A program made the translations under genes and the position numbers. Positions 8,192 through 15,017 of a stretch of 20,632 nucleotides of DNA are shown here, in pieces. The notes below the pieces were generated by a model. It was not told the origin of the DNA, made no database searches, and was given only the letters and a program-made list of their open reading frames with translations. This DNA comes from JACVRW01 sp052038485 (lineage in GTDB: Bacteria; Actinomycetota; Thermoleophilia; Solirubrobacterales; Thermoleophilaceae). The number at the start of each line of letters is the position of its first letter. Within the stretch, counting starts at the first letter, position 1. The stretch is from positions 1 through 20,632 of the forward strand of contig JBQGCL010000013.1 of assembly GCA_052038485.1 (NCBI GenBank). The letters are read 5' to 3'.

Positions 8192-8923
8192 ATGATCGTC
8201 TGCGGATACGAAGGCCGTCCCCAGTCATATGACGCACTCGCGCTCGCCGGCCTGCTCGGTGCCGCCCGGGACGCGAGCGTGATGGCCGTCTGGGTACCCG
8301 AGCGCGACGAGCCCTTCTCCGGCGCCGAGAAGAACCAGCTGCGCGCCCGGATCGCCGCGAGCCGCGACCTGAAGACGGGTGCCGCCAAGCTGCTGGACGG
8401 GGTCGTCGACTGGGACCTGGCCGTGCAGCCCGCCTCGGCGCCGTCGCGCGGCCTCCACGACGTCGCCGTGGAGCAAGAGGCGAGCGCGGTGGTGGTCGGC
8501 TCCAGCCATCTGGGGCCGGTTGGCCGCGCGGTGCTCGGCAGCACCGCCGCCCGCCTGCTCGTGGACGCTCCCTGGCCGGTCGCGGTCGCGCCGCGCGGAT
8601 GGGCCGAGCGAGGTCGGGTTCGGGCGGCTCGCATCGGTGTCGGTCAGGACGGCTGCGCCGACTGCGTCGGGGCGCTCGCAGAGGCGCGTGCACTCGCCGA
8701 GTCGCTCGCGGCCGAGCTCGTCGAGCTCACGGTGAAGGAGCCCAATCGCGCGGCCGAGGCCCTGGCGGCTGCGAGTGCCGACCTCGATCTGCTCGTGGTC
8801 GGGTGCCGGACCTGCTCGGGGGTGCTCGGGCGTCCGCTGCGCAGCGTCTCGCGGCGGCTGATGCGGACCGCGGTCTGCCCGCTGCTGGTGGTGCCGCAGG
8901 GCGTCGCGGCCGGGAAGCGCTAG
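8192..8923 (+). CDS. Universal stress protein with two CxxC motifs in its second domain
   Basis: 243 residues, two UspA-like domains. The first (about 1-134) opens IVCGYEGRPQS and has a canonical-looking nucleotide loop, GSSHLGPVGRAVLGST (103-118). The second (about 145-235) is shortened. Where ATP-binding USPs have an acidic loop ending in D-G-S it reads GQDGCADC (Cys155, Cys158), and where they have G-S-x-G it reads GCRTCSG (Cys205, Cys208); the later Gly-Ser is Arg-Ser. Both loops of the usual ATP site therefore carry a CxxC. Two further cysteines are Cys4 and Cys229. Inference: the second domain has swapped nucleotide binding for a metal site or dithiol. ATG 8192 follows the permease stop by 4 bp, so the gene belongs to the ABC operon. 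Its stop shares the palindrome CTAG with the convergent CBS gene. Confidence 0.88.
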   Translation: MIVCGYEGRPQSYDALALAGLLGAARDASVMAVWVPERDEPFSGAEKNQLRARIAASRDLKTGAAKLLDGVVDWDLAVQPASAPSRGLHDVAVEQEASAVVVGSSHLGPVGRAVLGSTAARLLVDAPWPVAVAPRGWAERGRVRAARIGVGQDGCADCVGALAEARALAESLAAELVELTVKEPNRAAEALAAASADLDLLVVGCRTCSGVLGRPLRSVSRRLMRTAVCPLLVVPQGVAAGKR

Positions 8924-9372
8924 GCGCCGCCGCCCCAGGCGAGCACGCCGGCGATGTCGAGCGTCGACAGGACGCCGACCGGCTGGCCGCTGTGAGGCTG
9001 GACGACCACGAGGTGCGAGACGCTCTGCTCGGCCATCAGACGGGCCGCTCGCCAGAGGGCGTCCTCGGGGCTGACGGTCACAAGCTCGCCACGCCAGACG
9101 TCGCGCGCCCTGACCTTGTCGAGGTCGTTGTTCGCGGCAGCGGCGAGGTCGACGTCGCTGATGATCCCCCAGGGGCGGTCGCCCTGGGTCTCTGAGATCA
9201 CGACCGAGTGGACACGGTAGGTCGCCATGACGCGCGCGACCTCACGCAGCGTCGAGTCGGGCGAACAGGTGATCACGCCAACCCGCATCGCATCGAGGAC
9301 CGTCGCCTGCTCGAACGGCGGCGCGTGGAACGTGTGCCGGAGCGTGTCGGAGATCGCGCCAGACGGACTCAT
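8920..9372 (-). CDS. CBS-domain pair protein
   Basis: 150-residue cytosolic protein that is essentially one Bateman module: CBS1 at about 26-82 (VLDAMRVGVITCSPDSTLRE, then WGIISDVDLAAAA) and CBS2 at about 88-145 (RARDVWRGELVTVSPEDAL, then VGVLSTLDIAGVL). Such stand-alone pairs often bind adenine nucleotides and act as energy or redox sensors; the ligand here is not readable. It ends the USP-flavodoxin-CBS operon. The start ATG 9372 overlaps the flavodoxin stop as ATGA, with AAGG 7 bases upstream. A stand-alone CBS pair next to USP genes recalls the mycobacterial dormancy protein Hrp1 (Rv2626c), but orthology is not claimed. Confidence 0.9.
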   Translation of the reverse strand: MSPSGAISDTLRHTFHAPPFEQATVLDAMRVGVITCSPDSTLREVARVMATYRVHSVVISETQGDRPWGIISDVDLAAAANNDLDKVRARDVWRGELVTVSPEDALWRAARLMAEQSVSHLVVVQPHSGQPVGVLSTLDIAGVLAWGGGA

Positions 9373-9902
9373 GTGCGCACCTTATCCGCGAGCGTAGCGC
9401 CCCACGAGCGGGCGCGCTCGAGCTCGCCGTCGGCCAGCGGTCCCTCGGAGTCCTCGACGTAGAAGCTCTCGCGGTCGGCCACCAGCTCGAAGCCGCCCCC
9501 GTGCAGGCGGCGCGCGATGCTGCGCGAGGCGGCGCCGGTCAGCGCGGCCGAGCGGTCGATGCGGGTGTCGAACGCGGCCGCGTGGCGGCCGTTGCCCGAT
9601 TGCTCGCTCAGCCACTGGCGCAGCCCGCGACCGTCACGAGCGCCCGGGACGATCTCCGCGCCGTCCTCTTCGCCGGCCTCGACGGCCGCCTTGCGGCTGA
9701 ACGAGCTGGTCATGCCGTGCATGTGGGTGGGGCCGCCGACGACCAGCAGGTCCACCTCGGCGGCGGTGAAGTCGTCGGCGTCGAAGACGGAGCGGACCTC
9801 GACGTCGCCGAGCGGCGCGAGGCCCTCCGCGATGGCCTCGGCGATCGCCCGGGTGTTGCCGTAGATGGACTCGTACACGACGAGCGCGCGCGGGCTGGGC
9901 AT
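9369..9902 (-). CDS. Flavodoxin-like FMN protein
   Basis: About 177 residues with the flavodoxin fold. The FMN-phosphate loop is S-I-Y-G-N-T (residues 12-17, within ALVVYESIYGNT), and a flavin-ring loop VVGGPTHMHGMTS follows. It would carry one or two electrons as FMN semiquinone/hydroquinone in the cytosol; the redox partner is unknown, though two FAD oxidoreductases lie nearby. The start is ambiguous. ATG 9914 overlaps the USP stop (TGATG), but ATG 9902 has a perfect GGAGG five bases upstream and gives the usual family N-terminus, so I prefer 9902. The stop overlaps the CBS start by four bases. The longer open frame extending upstream to about 10544 is only antiframe reading of the USP gene. 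Confidence 0.88.
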   Translation of the reverse strand: MPSPRALVVYESIYGNTRAIAEAIAEGLAPLGDVEVRSVFDADDFTAAEVDLLVVGGPTHMHGMTSSFSRKAAVEAGEEDGAEIVPGARDGRGLRQWLSEQSGNGRHAAAFDTRIDRSAALTGAASRSIARRLHGGGFELVADRESFYVEDSEGPLADGELERARSWGATLADKVRT

Positions 9903-9907
9903 CTGCT

Positions 9908-9912
9908 CCTCC
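9908..9912 (-). promoter_or_regulatory. Shine-Dalgarno deciding the flavodoxin start
   Basis: GGAGG on the minus strand, 5 bases before ATG 9902 and overlapping the rival ATG at 9914. It supports 9902 as the main start. Confidence 0.55.
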
Positions 9913-9913
9913 A

Positions 9914-10765
9914 TCACTTCGGCGGGCGAACAACCAGCACGGGCACTTGGGAGTGGTGGACGAGCCCCCTGGAGACGCTGCCGACGAGCACCGCCTCCAG
10001 CCCCGACATGCCGCGGGAGCCGACCGCGATGGCGGCGGCGCGGTGATCGCCGGCGATGTCCAGCAGCGTCCCCCAGATGCTGCCGTGGCCCTCGACCGCC
10101 TCGCCGCGCACCTCGAGGCCGAACGTGCTGGCCAGGCGCGCGCCGCGCGCCGCGGTGTCGCGCGCCTTCGCGGCGGTGTCTCGGTCGATCTCCTCGGCGG
10201 CCCCGCTGACCACGGCCACCGATGCGCCGACGAGCGCCGCGGGCGCCACGGTGCTGTACGCCAGCCAGACCGTTTGGAGCAGCGTCTCGCGCACCTCGAG
10301 CAGTCTTCCGGCGGCCCCGACGGCCGCGTCGGCGGGGCCGGATCCGTCGTAGCCGATCACCACCGGGCCCGGCGGCCGCGGATCCGCGTTCGGCGGCACG
10401 AGCAGGACCGGCCGACGGGCGTGATCGAGCACACCGGACGACACGCTGCCCACCAGCGCGCTCTTGATCCTTCCGAGTCCGCGAGATCCCACCACGACCG
10501 CCGCGGCGTCGTGCTCCTCGGCCATGCGCAGCAGCGTCGGCCAAGCCTTGGTCCGGGCGCGCTCAGTCATCGGGCTCGCCTGGAAACCGGCCTCCTCGGC
10601 GAGCGCCGCGCCGCGCGCGGCTGTTTGCTCTGCCTCCGGGAGCGAATCCCCAACGGAGGCGACGATCGCGCGCTTCGTCGCGAGTACCTCGCCGGCGCGG
10701 CGGATCGCGTTCTCGGCGTTGTCGGAGCCGTCGAACCCGATCAGGATCGTGCCCGTTCCGTGCAT
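9914..10765 (-). CDS. Tandem universal stress protein, both ATP loops intact
   Basis: 283 residues, two UspA domains. Domain 1 opens ILIGFDGSDNAENA and has GSRGLGRIKSALVGSVS. Domain 2 opens VVIGYDGSGPADAA and has GSRGMSGLEAVLVGSVS. Both loops match the canonical G-2x-G-9x-G-S signature of ATP-binding USPs, unlike the USP encoded at 8192. The start is ATG 10765: it gives the normal family N-terminus (MHGTGTILIGFDGS) and lies 7 bases after a TAGCCT box. The in-frame ATG 10843 would add 26 low-complexity basic residues and overlap the divergent promoter, so I reject it. First gene of the USP-flavodoxin-CBS operon, joined to flavodoxin through TGATG. It is divergent from the DevS-like kinase gene across 89 bp, which makes it a candidate target of that system. 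Confidence 0.92.
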   Translation of the reverse strand: MHGTGTILIGFDGSDNAENAIRRAGEVLATKRAIVASVGDSLPEAEQTAARGAALAEEAGFQASPMTERARTKAWPTLLRMAEEHDAAAVVVGSRGLGRIKSALVGSVSSGVLDHARRPVLLVPPNADPRPPGPVVIGYDGSGPADAAVGAAGRLLEVRETLLQTVWLAYSTVAPAALVGASVAVVSGAAEEIDRDTAAKARDTAARGARLASTFGLEVRGEAVEGHGSIWGTLLDIAGDHRAAAIAVGSRGMSGLEAVLVGSVSRGLVHHSQVPVLVVRPPK

Positions 10766-10772
10766 GGACCGG

Positions 10773-10778
10773 AGGCTA
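10773..10778 (-). promoter_or_regulatory. -10 box (TAGCCT) of the USP-flavodoxin-CBS operon, leaderless start
   Basis: TAGCCT on the minus strand matches TANNNT and ends 7 bases before ATG 10765. No Shine-Dalgarno is present. No good -35 hexamer is visible, so an activator may be needed. Confidence 0.5.
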
Positions 10779-10818
10779 CGACCGCGTCGATCCCCTTTCG
10801 TCCGGGCGAGACCACGGG

Positions 10819-10848
10819 TTGGATCCGTAGGAAATACGCTCATACAAT
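10819..10848 (+). promoter_or_regulatory. Sigma-70-type promoter of the DevS-like kinase gene
   Basis: TTGGAT (10819-10824), an 18-bp spacer and TACAAT (10843-10848) form the best vegetative-type promoter in the window. The -10 box ends 6 bases before GTG 10855, so the transcript should start at the start codon. A small dyad CGTA-GGAAA-TACG (10826-10838) sits in the spacer and could bind a regulator. Confidence 0.6.
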
Positions 10849-10854
10849 CCTGGC

Positions 10855-12567
10855 GTGGCTCCTGAGCGTGGACAACTCAACCAGGAGGAGCTCGGGCGAC
10901 TGCTGGCGGTCGGACGGGCGCTCGTGTCCGAGCTCGACCTCGAGGCCGTGCTCCACCACGTGCTGGAGACGGCGCGCCAGCTGACTTCGGCTCGCTACGC
11001 GGCACTCGGCATCCTCGACGAGGACAAGCGGGAGCTGGAGCGGTTCCTGACGATCGGCTTGGGCGACGAGGAGCGCCGGGCCATCGGGCCGCTCCCGCGC
11101 GGTCACGGCGTGCTCGGCGAGCTGATCCGCCACCGTGAGCCGCTGCGTCTGCCGGATGTCACGGAACACCCGCGCTCGTACGGTTTTCCGGCGGGACACC
11201 CGAGGATGACCACATTCCTGGGCGTTCCGGTGTCGGTGCGCGGGGAGGCCTACGGCAACCTCTACCTGACCGACAAGGCCGGCGGCCAGGAGTTCACGGC
11301 CAGCGACCAGCAGCTGGTCGTCGTGCTGGCCGAGTGGGCCGCGGTCGCGATCGACAACGCGCGCCTGTACGAGAGCGTCGAGCGCCGCCGGGCCGAGCTG
11401 GAGCGCGCCGTTCGCGGACTCGAGGCGACCGCGGCGATCTCGCGAGCGGTCGGCTTCGAGACCGAGCTGGAGCGCGTCCTGGAGCTGATCGTCAAGCGCG
11501 GACGGGCGATGTCGGAGGCGACCTCGTTCCTGGTGCTGCTGCAGGACGAGGATCGCCTGCGCGTCGAGGCCGCCGCCGGCGAGGTCGACAGCAGTGTCGT
11601 CGGCGCTGAGCTCCCGGTCGAGTCGTCGCTGGCCGGCGCGGTCGCCGCGAGCGGGGTCGCCGAGCACGTGCCGGAGCTCAAGGCGCGCGTCGGGCACGGC
11701 CTCGACAGCGTCACCGGTGCGGCGCAATCGGTCGTGATCGCTCCGCTCGGCTTCCGCGGCCGCGCGCGCGGAGTGCTGATCGCGCTCGACCGGATGCGCG
11801 CGGGGCCGGCGTTCGACGCGGAGGACGAGCACCTGCTCGGATCGTTCGCAGCCAGCGCCGCGATCGCGATCGCCACCGCGCAGTCGGTCGAGGCCGAGCG
11901 ACTTCGCCACTCCATGCGGGCGTCGGAGGACGAGCGGGCACGCTGGGCGCGCGAGCTGCACGACGAGACGCTGCAGGAGCTGGGCGCGCTGAAGGTGATG
12001 CTCGACTCGGCGCGTCGGTCGGAGGACGCCGACCGCACCCGCGGCGCCATCGACGCCGCGCTCGGGCAGATCGAGCTGTCGATCCGCAATCTGCAGGCGC
12101 TGATCACCGAGCTGCGCCCGGCGGCACTCGACCAGATCGGGCTGCTGCCCGCGCTCGAGGCCCTCGTGAAGCGCGCGTCCGCAACCTCAGGCGTGCACAT
12201 CGACTACGAGGTGGCGGGGGTGGCCGAGGCGCCGCGGCTCGATCCCGAGATCGAACGGACGCTCTACCGCCTCATCCAGGAGGCGCTCACCAACGTGACC
12301 AAGCACGCCGACGCCACACACGTGCGGCTCGGGCTCGCCGAGGTCGACGGCTGCCTCAAGGTCAGCGTGGAGGACGACGGCAGCGGCTTCGACACCGGGC
12401 AGATCAGCGCCGGCTTCGGGCTGGTCGGCATGCAGGACCGGGTCGGCCTGGTCGGTGGCCGGGTCTCGATCGAGTCGACGCCCGGCGCCGGCACAACCGT
12501 GCGCGCCGAGATCCCCGCACGCCGGGCCGGAGGCGAGGCCGCCGTCGGCGACCTGCTCGCCGGCTAG
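10855..12567 (+). CDS. DevS/DosT-like two-GAF sensor histidine kinase (NarL class)
   Basis: 570-residue soluble sensor kinase with no membrane helix. GAF1 spans about 25-172, GAF2 about 185-345, a HisKA_3 dimerisation domain about 358-425 with the phospho-acceptor His369 in ARELHDETLQELG, and a HATPase domain about 465-555 with N-box EALTNVTKHA (Asn480), DDGSGF and GFGLVGMQDRV. GAF1 closely follows Mycobacterium tuberculosis DevS around its haem: DevS His149 lies in PPYHPPMRTFLGVPV and here the equivalent is His115 in PAGHPRMTTFLGVPV; DevS distal Tyr171 (GTLYLTDK) equals Tyr137 (GNLYLTDK). A haem-based O2/NO/CO or redox sensor is therefore likely. The start GTG 10855 follows a -10 box by 6 bases. 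The stop shares CTAG with the convergent oxidoreductase. No response regulator is adjacent; the NarL-type regulator at 16165-16806 is the obvious candidate partner. Confidence 0.93.
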   Translation: MAPERGQLNQEELGRLLAVGRALVSELDLEAVLHHVLETARQLTSARYAALGILDEDKRELERFLTIGLGDEERRAIGPLPRGHGVLGELIRHREPLRLPDVTEHPRSYGFPAGHPRMTTFLGVPVSVRGEAYGNLYLTDKAGGQEFTASDQQLVVVLAEWAAVAIDNARLYESVERRRAELERAVRGLEATAAISRAVGFETELERVLELIVKRGRAMSEATSFLVLLQDEDRLRVEAAAGEVDSSVVGAELPVESSLAGAVAASGVAEHVPELKARVGHGLDSVTGAAQSVVIAPLGFRGRARGVLIALDRMRAGPAFDAEDEHLLGSFAASAAIAIATAQSVEAERLRHSMRASEDERARWARELHDETLQELGALKVMLDSARRSEDADRTRGAIDAALGQIELSIRNLQALITELRPAALDQIGLLPALEALVKRASATSGVHIDYEVAGVAEAPRLDPEIERTLYRLIQEALTNVTKHADATHVRLGLAEVDGCLKVSVEDDGSGFDTGQISAGFGLVGMQDRVGLVGGRVSIESTPGAGTTVRAEIPARRAGGEAAVGDLLAG

Positions 12568-13742
12568 CTCAGAGCGGGGATCTCAGCGGCAACTGCGAGT
12601 CCGTCCGGCGCCAGCTCCAGGTCGTTGTGACGCGCCGCCAGGTAGGGCGCCAGCCACTGTCCCGCGATCTTGCTCGGCGGCCACCAGAGCGCGTGGGTTG
12701 CGGCGACTGGGGGCCGGTCGGTGCCGCCGGTCACCTCGGCGCGCAGGAAGTGCGGCTTGCCGCCGGTCAACAGCAGCCCGCGCAGGACGGGGCGGAACGG
12801 GTGCGGCTCAACCGGGGCGCCGACGCGAGCGGCGATCGCCTCGGCGGCGGCATCGGCCTGCTGGGTCGCCACGCCCCCCTGCTTGATCGGGGAATTGGTC
12901 GCGTCCCCGGCGGCGTACACGTCCAGCTCGCCCTCGACGAGACCGTGCAAATCGGTCTTGATGAACCCGTCCGAGTCGTAGGGGAGTCCCTCGAGGAAGG
13001 GGCCGCGCAGCCTCGGCAGGCTCACGATCCGCTGGGCGGACAGGTTCGGCCCCGGTACCAGCTGCAGCTCTCCGTCGTGCAGCTCGGACGCGTACTGGCC
13101 GCCGTGGAAGGCGATGCCGCGCTCCTCCATGAGGGCGCGCACCGCCGACGACGCGGCCGAGCCGAACAGCTGGAGCGGCTCCTCCTCGGGCGTGACGATC
13201 GAGATGCTGTACTTGCGCAGCCCGCGCACGATCGCGTGCGATGCGGTCATCAGGGCGAGCTCGTAGAGCGGCAGCGGCCAGGACGCCCCCGCGGGGACCA
13301 CGAAGGCGACGTGCTTCAGACGGTGCTCGTCGAGGTCGCGCAGCACGGTGCGGAAGCGCCCCGTGTAGCCCGGTCCGCGGACCGTCACGCTGCCCGGGAT
13401 CGCCACCACGGGGGTGGCGCCGATGGCCAGAAGGAGGATCTCGTAGGGCAGGTCGCGGCCGTCCCAGGTGCGCAGGACGCGCGCGTCGGTGTCGACCGAC
13501 TGAACGCCCGCGAGGTGCAGCGCGGCGCCGTGGTCGCGCGCGATCCGGACGAGGTCGTAGGTCTTCGCCTCGCCGAAGCCGAACGGCTCGGCCACGGCAA
13601 GCGGGCGATAGGACCAGTCGGCCCGCGGCGTGACCAGCTCCAGCGTCACGCGCTCCTCGGCGAGGTGGCGCAGCGCGATCAGCGCCTCGAGCGCGGCGAC
13701 GCCCCCGCCGACGATTGTGACCTTGGTTGGCTGGAAGCTCAT
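12564..13742 (-). CDS. FAD/NAD(P) pyridine-nucleotide oxidoreductase (SQR/NDH-2-like)
   Basis: 392 residues of the two-dinucleotide-binding-domain flavoprotein class. The N-terminal Rossmann motif is TIVGGGVAALEAL (about 9-21). A second conserved region, SYRPLAVAEPF, follows. The late FAD motif is VYAAGDATNSPIKQGGVATQQAD, in which the Asp of GDA contacts FAD. There is no C-x4-C active-site disulfide, so it is not a thioredoxin-reductase or lipoamide-dehydrogenase type; similarity is to the sulfide:quinone/NDH-2-like branch. No C-terminal membrane helix is obvious. It is a paralogue of the divergent gene at 13835 (shared YRPLAV-EPF, YELALMTA, RIVSLPR, AAGDAT, QQAD). The start ATG 13742 has no Shine-Dalgarno. 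The substrate is unknown. Confidence 0.88.
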   Translation of the reverse strand: MSFQPTKVTIVGGGVAALEALIALRHLAEERVTLELVTPRADWSYRPLAVAEPFGFGEAKTYDLVRIARDHGAALHLAGVQSVDTDARVLRTWDGRDLPYEILLLAIGATPVVAIPGSVTVRGPGYTGRFRTVLRDLDEHRLKHVAFVVPAGASWPLPLYELALMTASHAIVRGLRKYSISIVTPEEEPLQLFGSAASSAVRALMEERGIAFHGGQYASELHDGELQLVPGPNLSAQRIVSLPRLRGPFLEGLPYDSDGFIKTDLHGLVEGELDVYAAGDATNSPIKQGGVATQQADAAAEAIAARVGAPVEPHPFRPVLRGLLLTGGKPHFLRAEVTGGTDRPPVAATHALWWPPSKIAGQWLAPYLAARHNDLELAPDGLAVAAEIPALS

Positions 13743-13771
13743 GAAGGTGAGTGTGAGTGCGGTCCGGCGCC

Positions 13772-13800
13772 TTTACATCGGGGGATCGCGCCCTGTTCAC
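13772..13800 (-). promoter_or_regulatory. Possible promoter of the minus-strand FAD oxidoreductase
   Basis: On the minus strand GTGAAC (13795-13800), a 17-bp spacer and TGTAAA (13772-13777) resemble a weak sigma-70 promoter. It predicts a short leader of roughly 23 bases before ATG 13742. The sequence TTCACT on the other strand overlaps the same spot, so the divergent genes share this region. Confidence 0.3.
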
Positions 13801-13821
13801 TCGGTGTTTTCCCGCACGGGA

Positions 13822-13827
13822 TAGGCT
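13822..13827 (+). promoter_or_regulatory. -10 box (TAGGCT) of the plus-strand FAD oxidoreductase, leaderless start
   Basis: TAGGCT fits TANNNT and ends 7 bases before GTG 13835. A weak TTCACT (13796-13801) would be the -35 with a long 20-bp spacer. Confidence 0.45.
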
Positions 13828-13834
13828 CGGGGCC

Positions 13835-14950
13835 GTGGACCGGTTCCGGGTGGTCATCTGCGGTGGTGGGATCGCGGCGGTCGAGGGCCTGCTGCGGCTG
13901 CGCGCGCTCGCCGGGGACGCGGTCGACATCACCCTGCTCGCCCCGAACGACGAGCTGCACTATCGACCGCTCGCCGTCGACGAGCCCTTCTCGTGGCGCG
14001 GCGTACGCCGCTACCCGCTGCGCACGATCGCGCGGCGCACGAACGCCGAGTGGGTCCAGGAGCCGGCCGAGTGGGTCGACCTCGACGCCCAGAAGCTGCA
14101 CACCGAGGGCGGCGCAGAGCTGCCCTACGACGCCCTGCTCGTTGCCGTCGGCGGTCGCCTCGTCAAGCCCTTCGAGCACGTGACCGTGTTCGACGACGCC
14201 CACGCCGACGAGGCCTACCGCGGTCTCGTCCAGGACGTCGAGGGCGGGTACACCCGCAGCGTCGCTCTGGTCGTGCCCGAGGGCCCGGCCTGGCTTTTGC
14301 CCGCCTACGAGCTCGCCCTGATGACCGCCGAGCGCGCCGACAGCATGGGGGAGGAGGGGCTGTCCGTGAACGTCGTGACACCCGAGCCGGCCCCGCTCGC
14401 GGCGCTCGGCGAAGCCGCCAGTGCCGCGGTGACCGAGCTGCTGGAGCGCGAGCGGGTGAGCCTGCACACGGGCGCGGAACCCGCCGTGCCCGCGGCTCAG
14501 CACGTGCTCGTCAAACCAGGCGGGCCGGAGCTCGAGGTGGGCCGGATCGTGTCGCTGCCGCGCATCGAGGGACGTCCGTTGCGCAACATGCCGACGGTCG
14601 ACGGCGGCTTCGTCCCCATCGACGAGTACGCCCGAGTCCCCGGCACGGCCGAACACGTCTTCGCGGCCGGCGACGCGACCGACCAGCCGCTCAAGCACGG
14701 CGGCCTCGGCGCCCAGCAGGCGGATGTGGCGGCCGCCGGCATCGCCGCGATGGCTGGTGCCGGCCCCAAGCCGGAGCCGCTGGCGCCGGTGGTGCGCGCC
14801 GTCCTGCACACCGGCAGGCAGCCGCTCTACATCACCGCCCGCATCGAGGGCGGCTCGGTTCAGTCCGAGGTGACGACGGAGGCCGACTGGCCGGCCGACG
14901 AGAAGGTCGCCGCCGAGGAGCTCGGCCCGTTCCTGCGCACGCTTGAGTAG
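13835..14950 (+). CDS. FAD/NAD(P) pyridine-nucleotide oxidoreductase, paralogue of the divergent gene
   Basis: 371 residues. Rossmann motif VVICGGGIAAVEGLL (about 6-20), ELHYRPLAVDEPF, RIVSLPRIEGRPL, and FAD motif HVFAAGDATDQPLKHGGLGAQQAD. The domain plan and many strings match the product of 12564-13742, so the pair arose by duplication and now reads divergently. It also lacks a redox-active cysteine pair. The start is GTG 13835, supported by the TAGGCT box 7 bases upstream and by the family N-terminus; an in-frame extension back to 13757 adds residues without family features and runs through the promoter. Electron acceptor and donor are unknown; the nearby flavodoxin or a quinone are possibilities. 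A CBS gene starts 67 bp downstream on the same strand and may be co-transcribed. Confidence 0.88.
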   Translation: MDRFRVVICGGGIAAVEGLLRLRALAGDAVDITLLAPNDELHYRPLAVDEPFSWRGVRRYPLRTIARRTNAEWVQEPAEWVDLDAQKLHTEGGAELPYDALLVAVGGRLVKPFEHVTVFDDAHADEAYRGLVQDVEGGYTRSVALVVPEGPAWLLPAYELALMTAERADSMGEEGLSVNVVTPEPAPLAALGEAASAAVTELLERERVSLHTGAEPAVPAAQHVLVKPGGPELEVGRIVSLPRIEGRPLRNMPTVDGGFVPIDEYARVPGTAEHVFAAGDATDQPLKHGGLGAQQADVAAAGIAAMAGAGPKPEPLAPVVRAVLHTGRQPLYITARIEGGSVQSEVTTEADWPADEKVAAEELGPFLRTLE

Positions 14951-15017
14951 TTCGCACGGAAGTGGTCACGTAGCTGCCCCTGACGCGGCTCGGCACAGCT
15001 GCCACGATGCTGTTCTC

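Noticed and set aside
9903..10544. N-terminal extension of flavodoxin across the USP gene
   Set aside because: The extension is an Arg/Gly-rich frame of the USP gene; flavodoxin proper starts at 9902 (or 9914).
13743..13757. GTGAGTGTGAGTG short tandem repeat before the oxidoreductase gene
   Set aside because: Only about two copies of a 6-mer; too short to call a functional repeat.
12627..14183. Plus-strand frame of about 518 codons antisense to the first FAD oxidoreductase
   Set aside because: No recognisable motif; the minus-strand oxidoreductase has complete FAD motifs and a paralogue next door.
14951..15017. Separate promoter for the CBS gene at 15018
   Set aside because: GATGCT six bases before the ATG is only a partial TANNNT match and no -35 is seen; co-transcription with the upstream oxidoreductase gene explains it as well.
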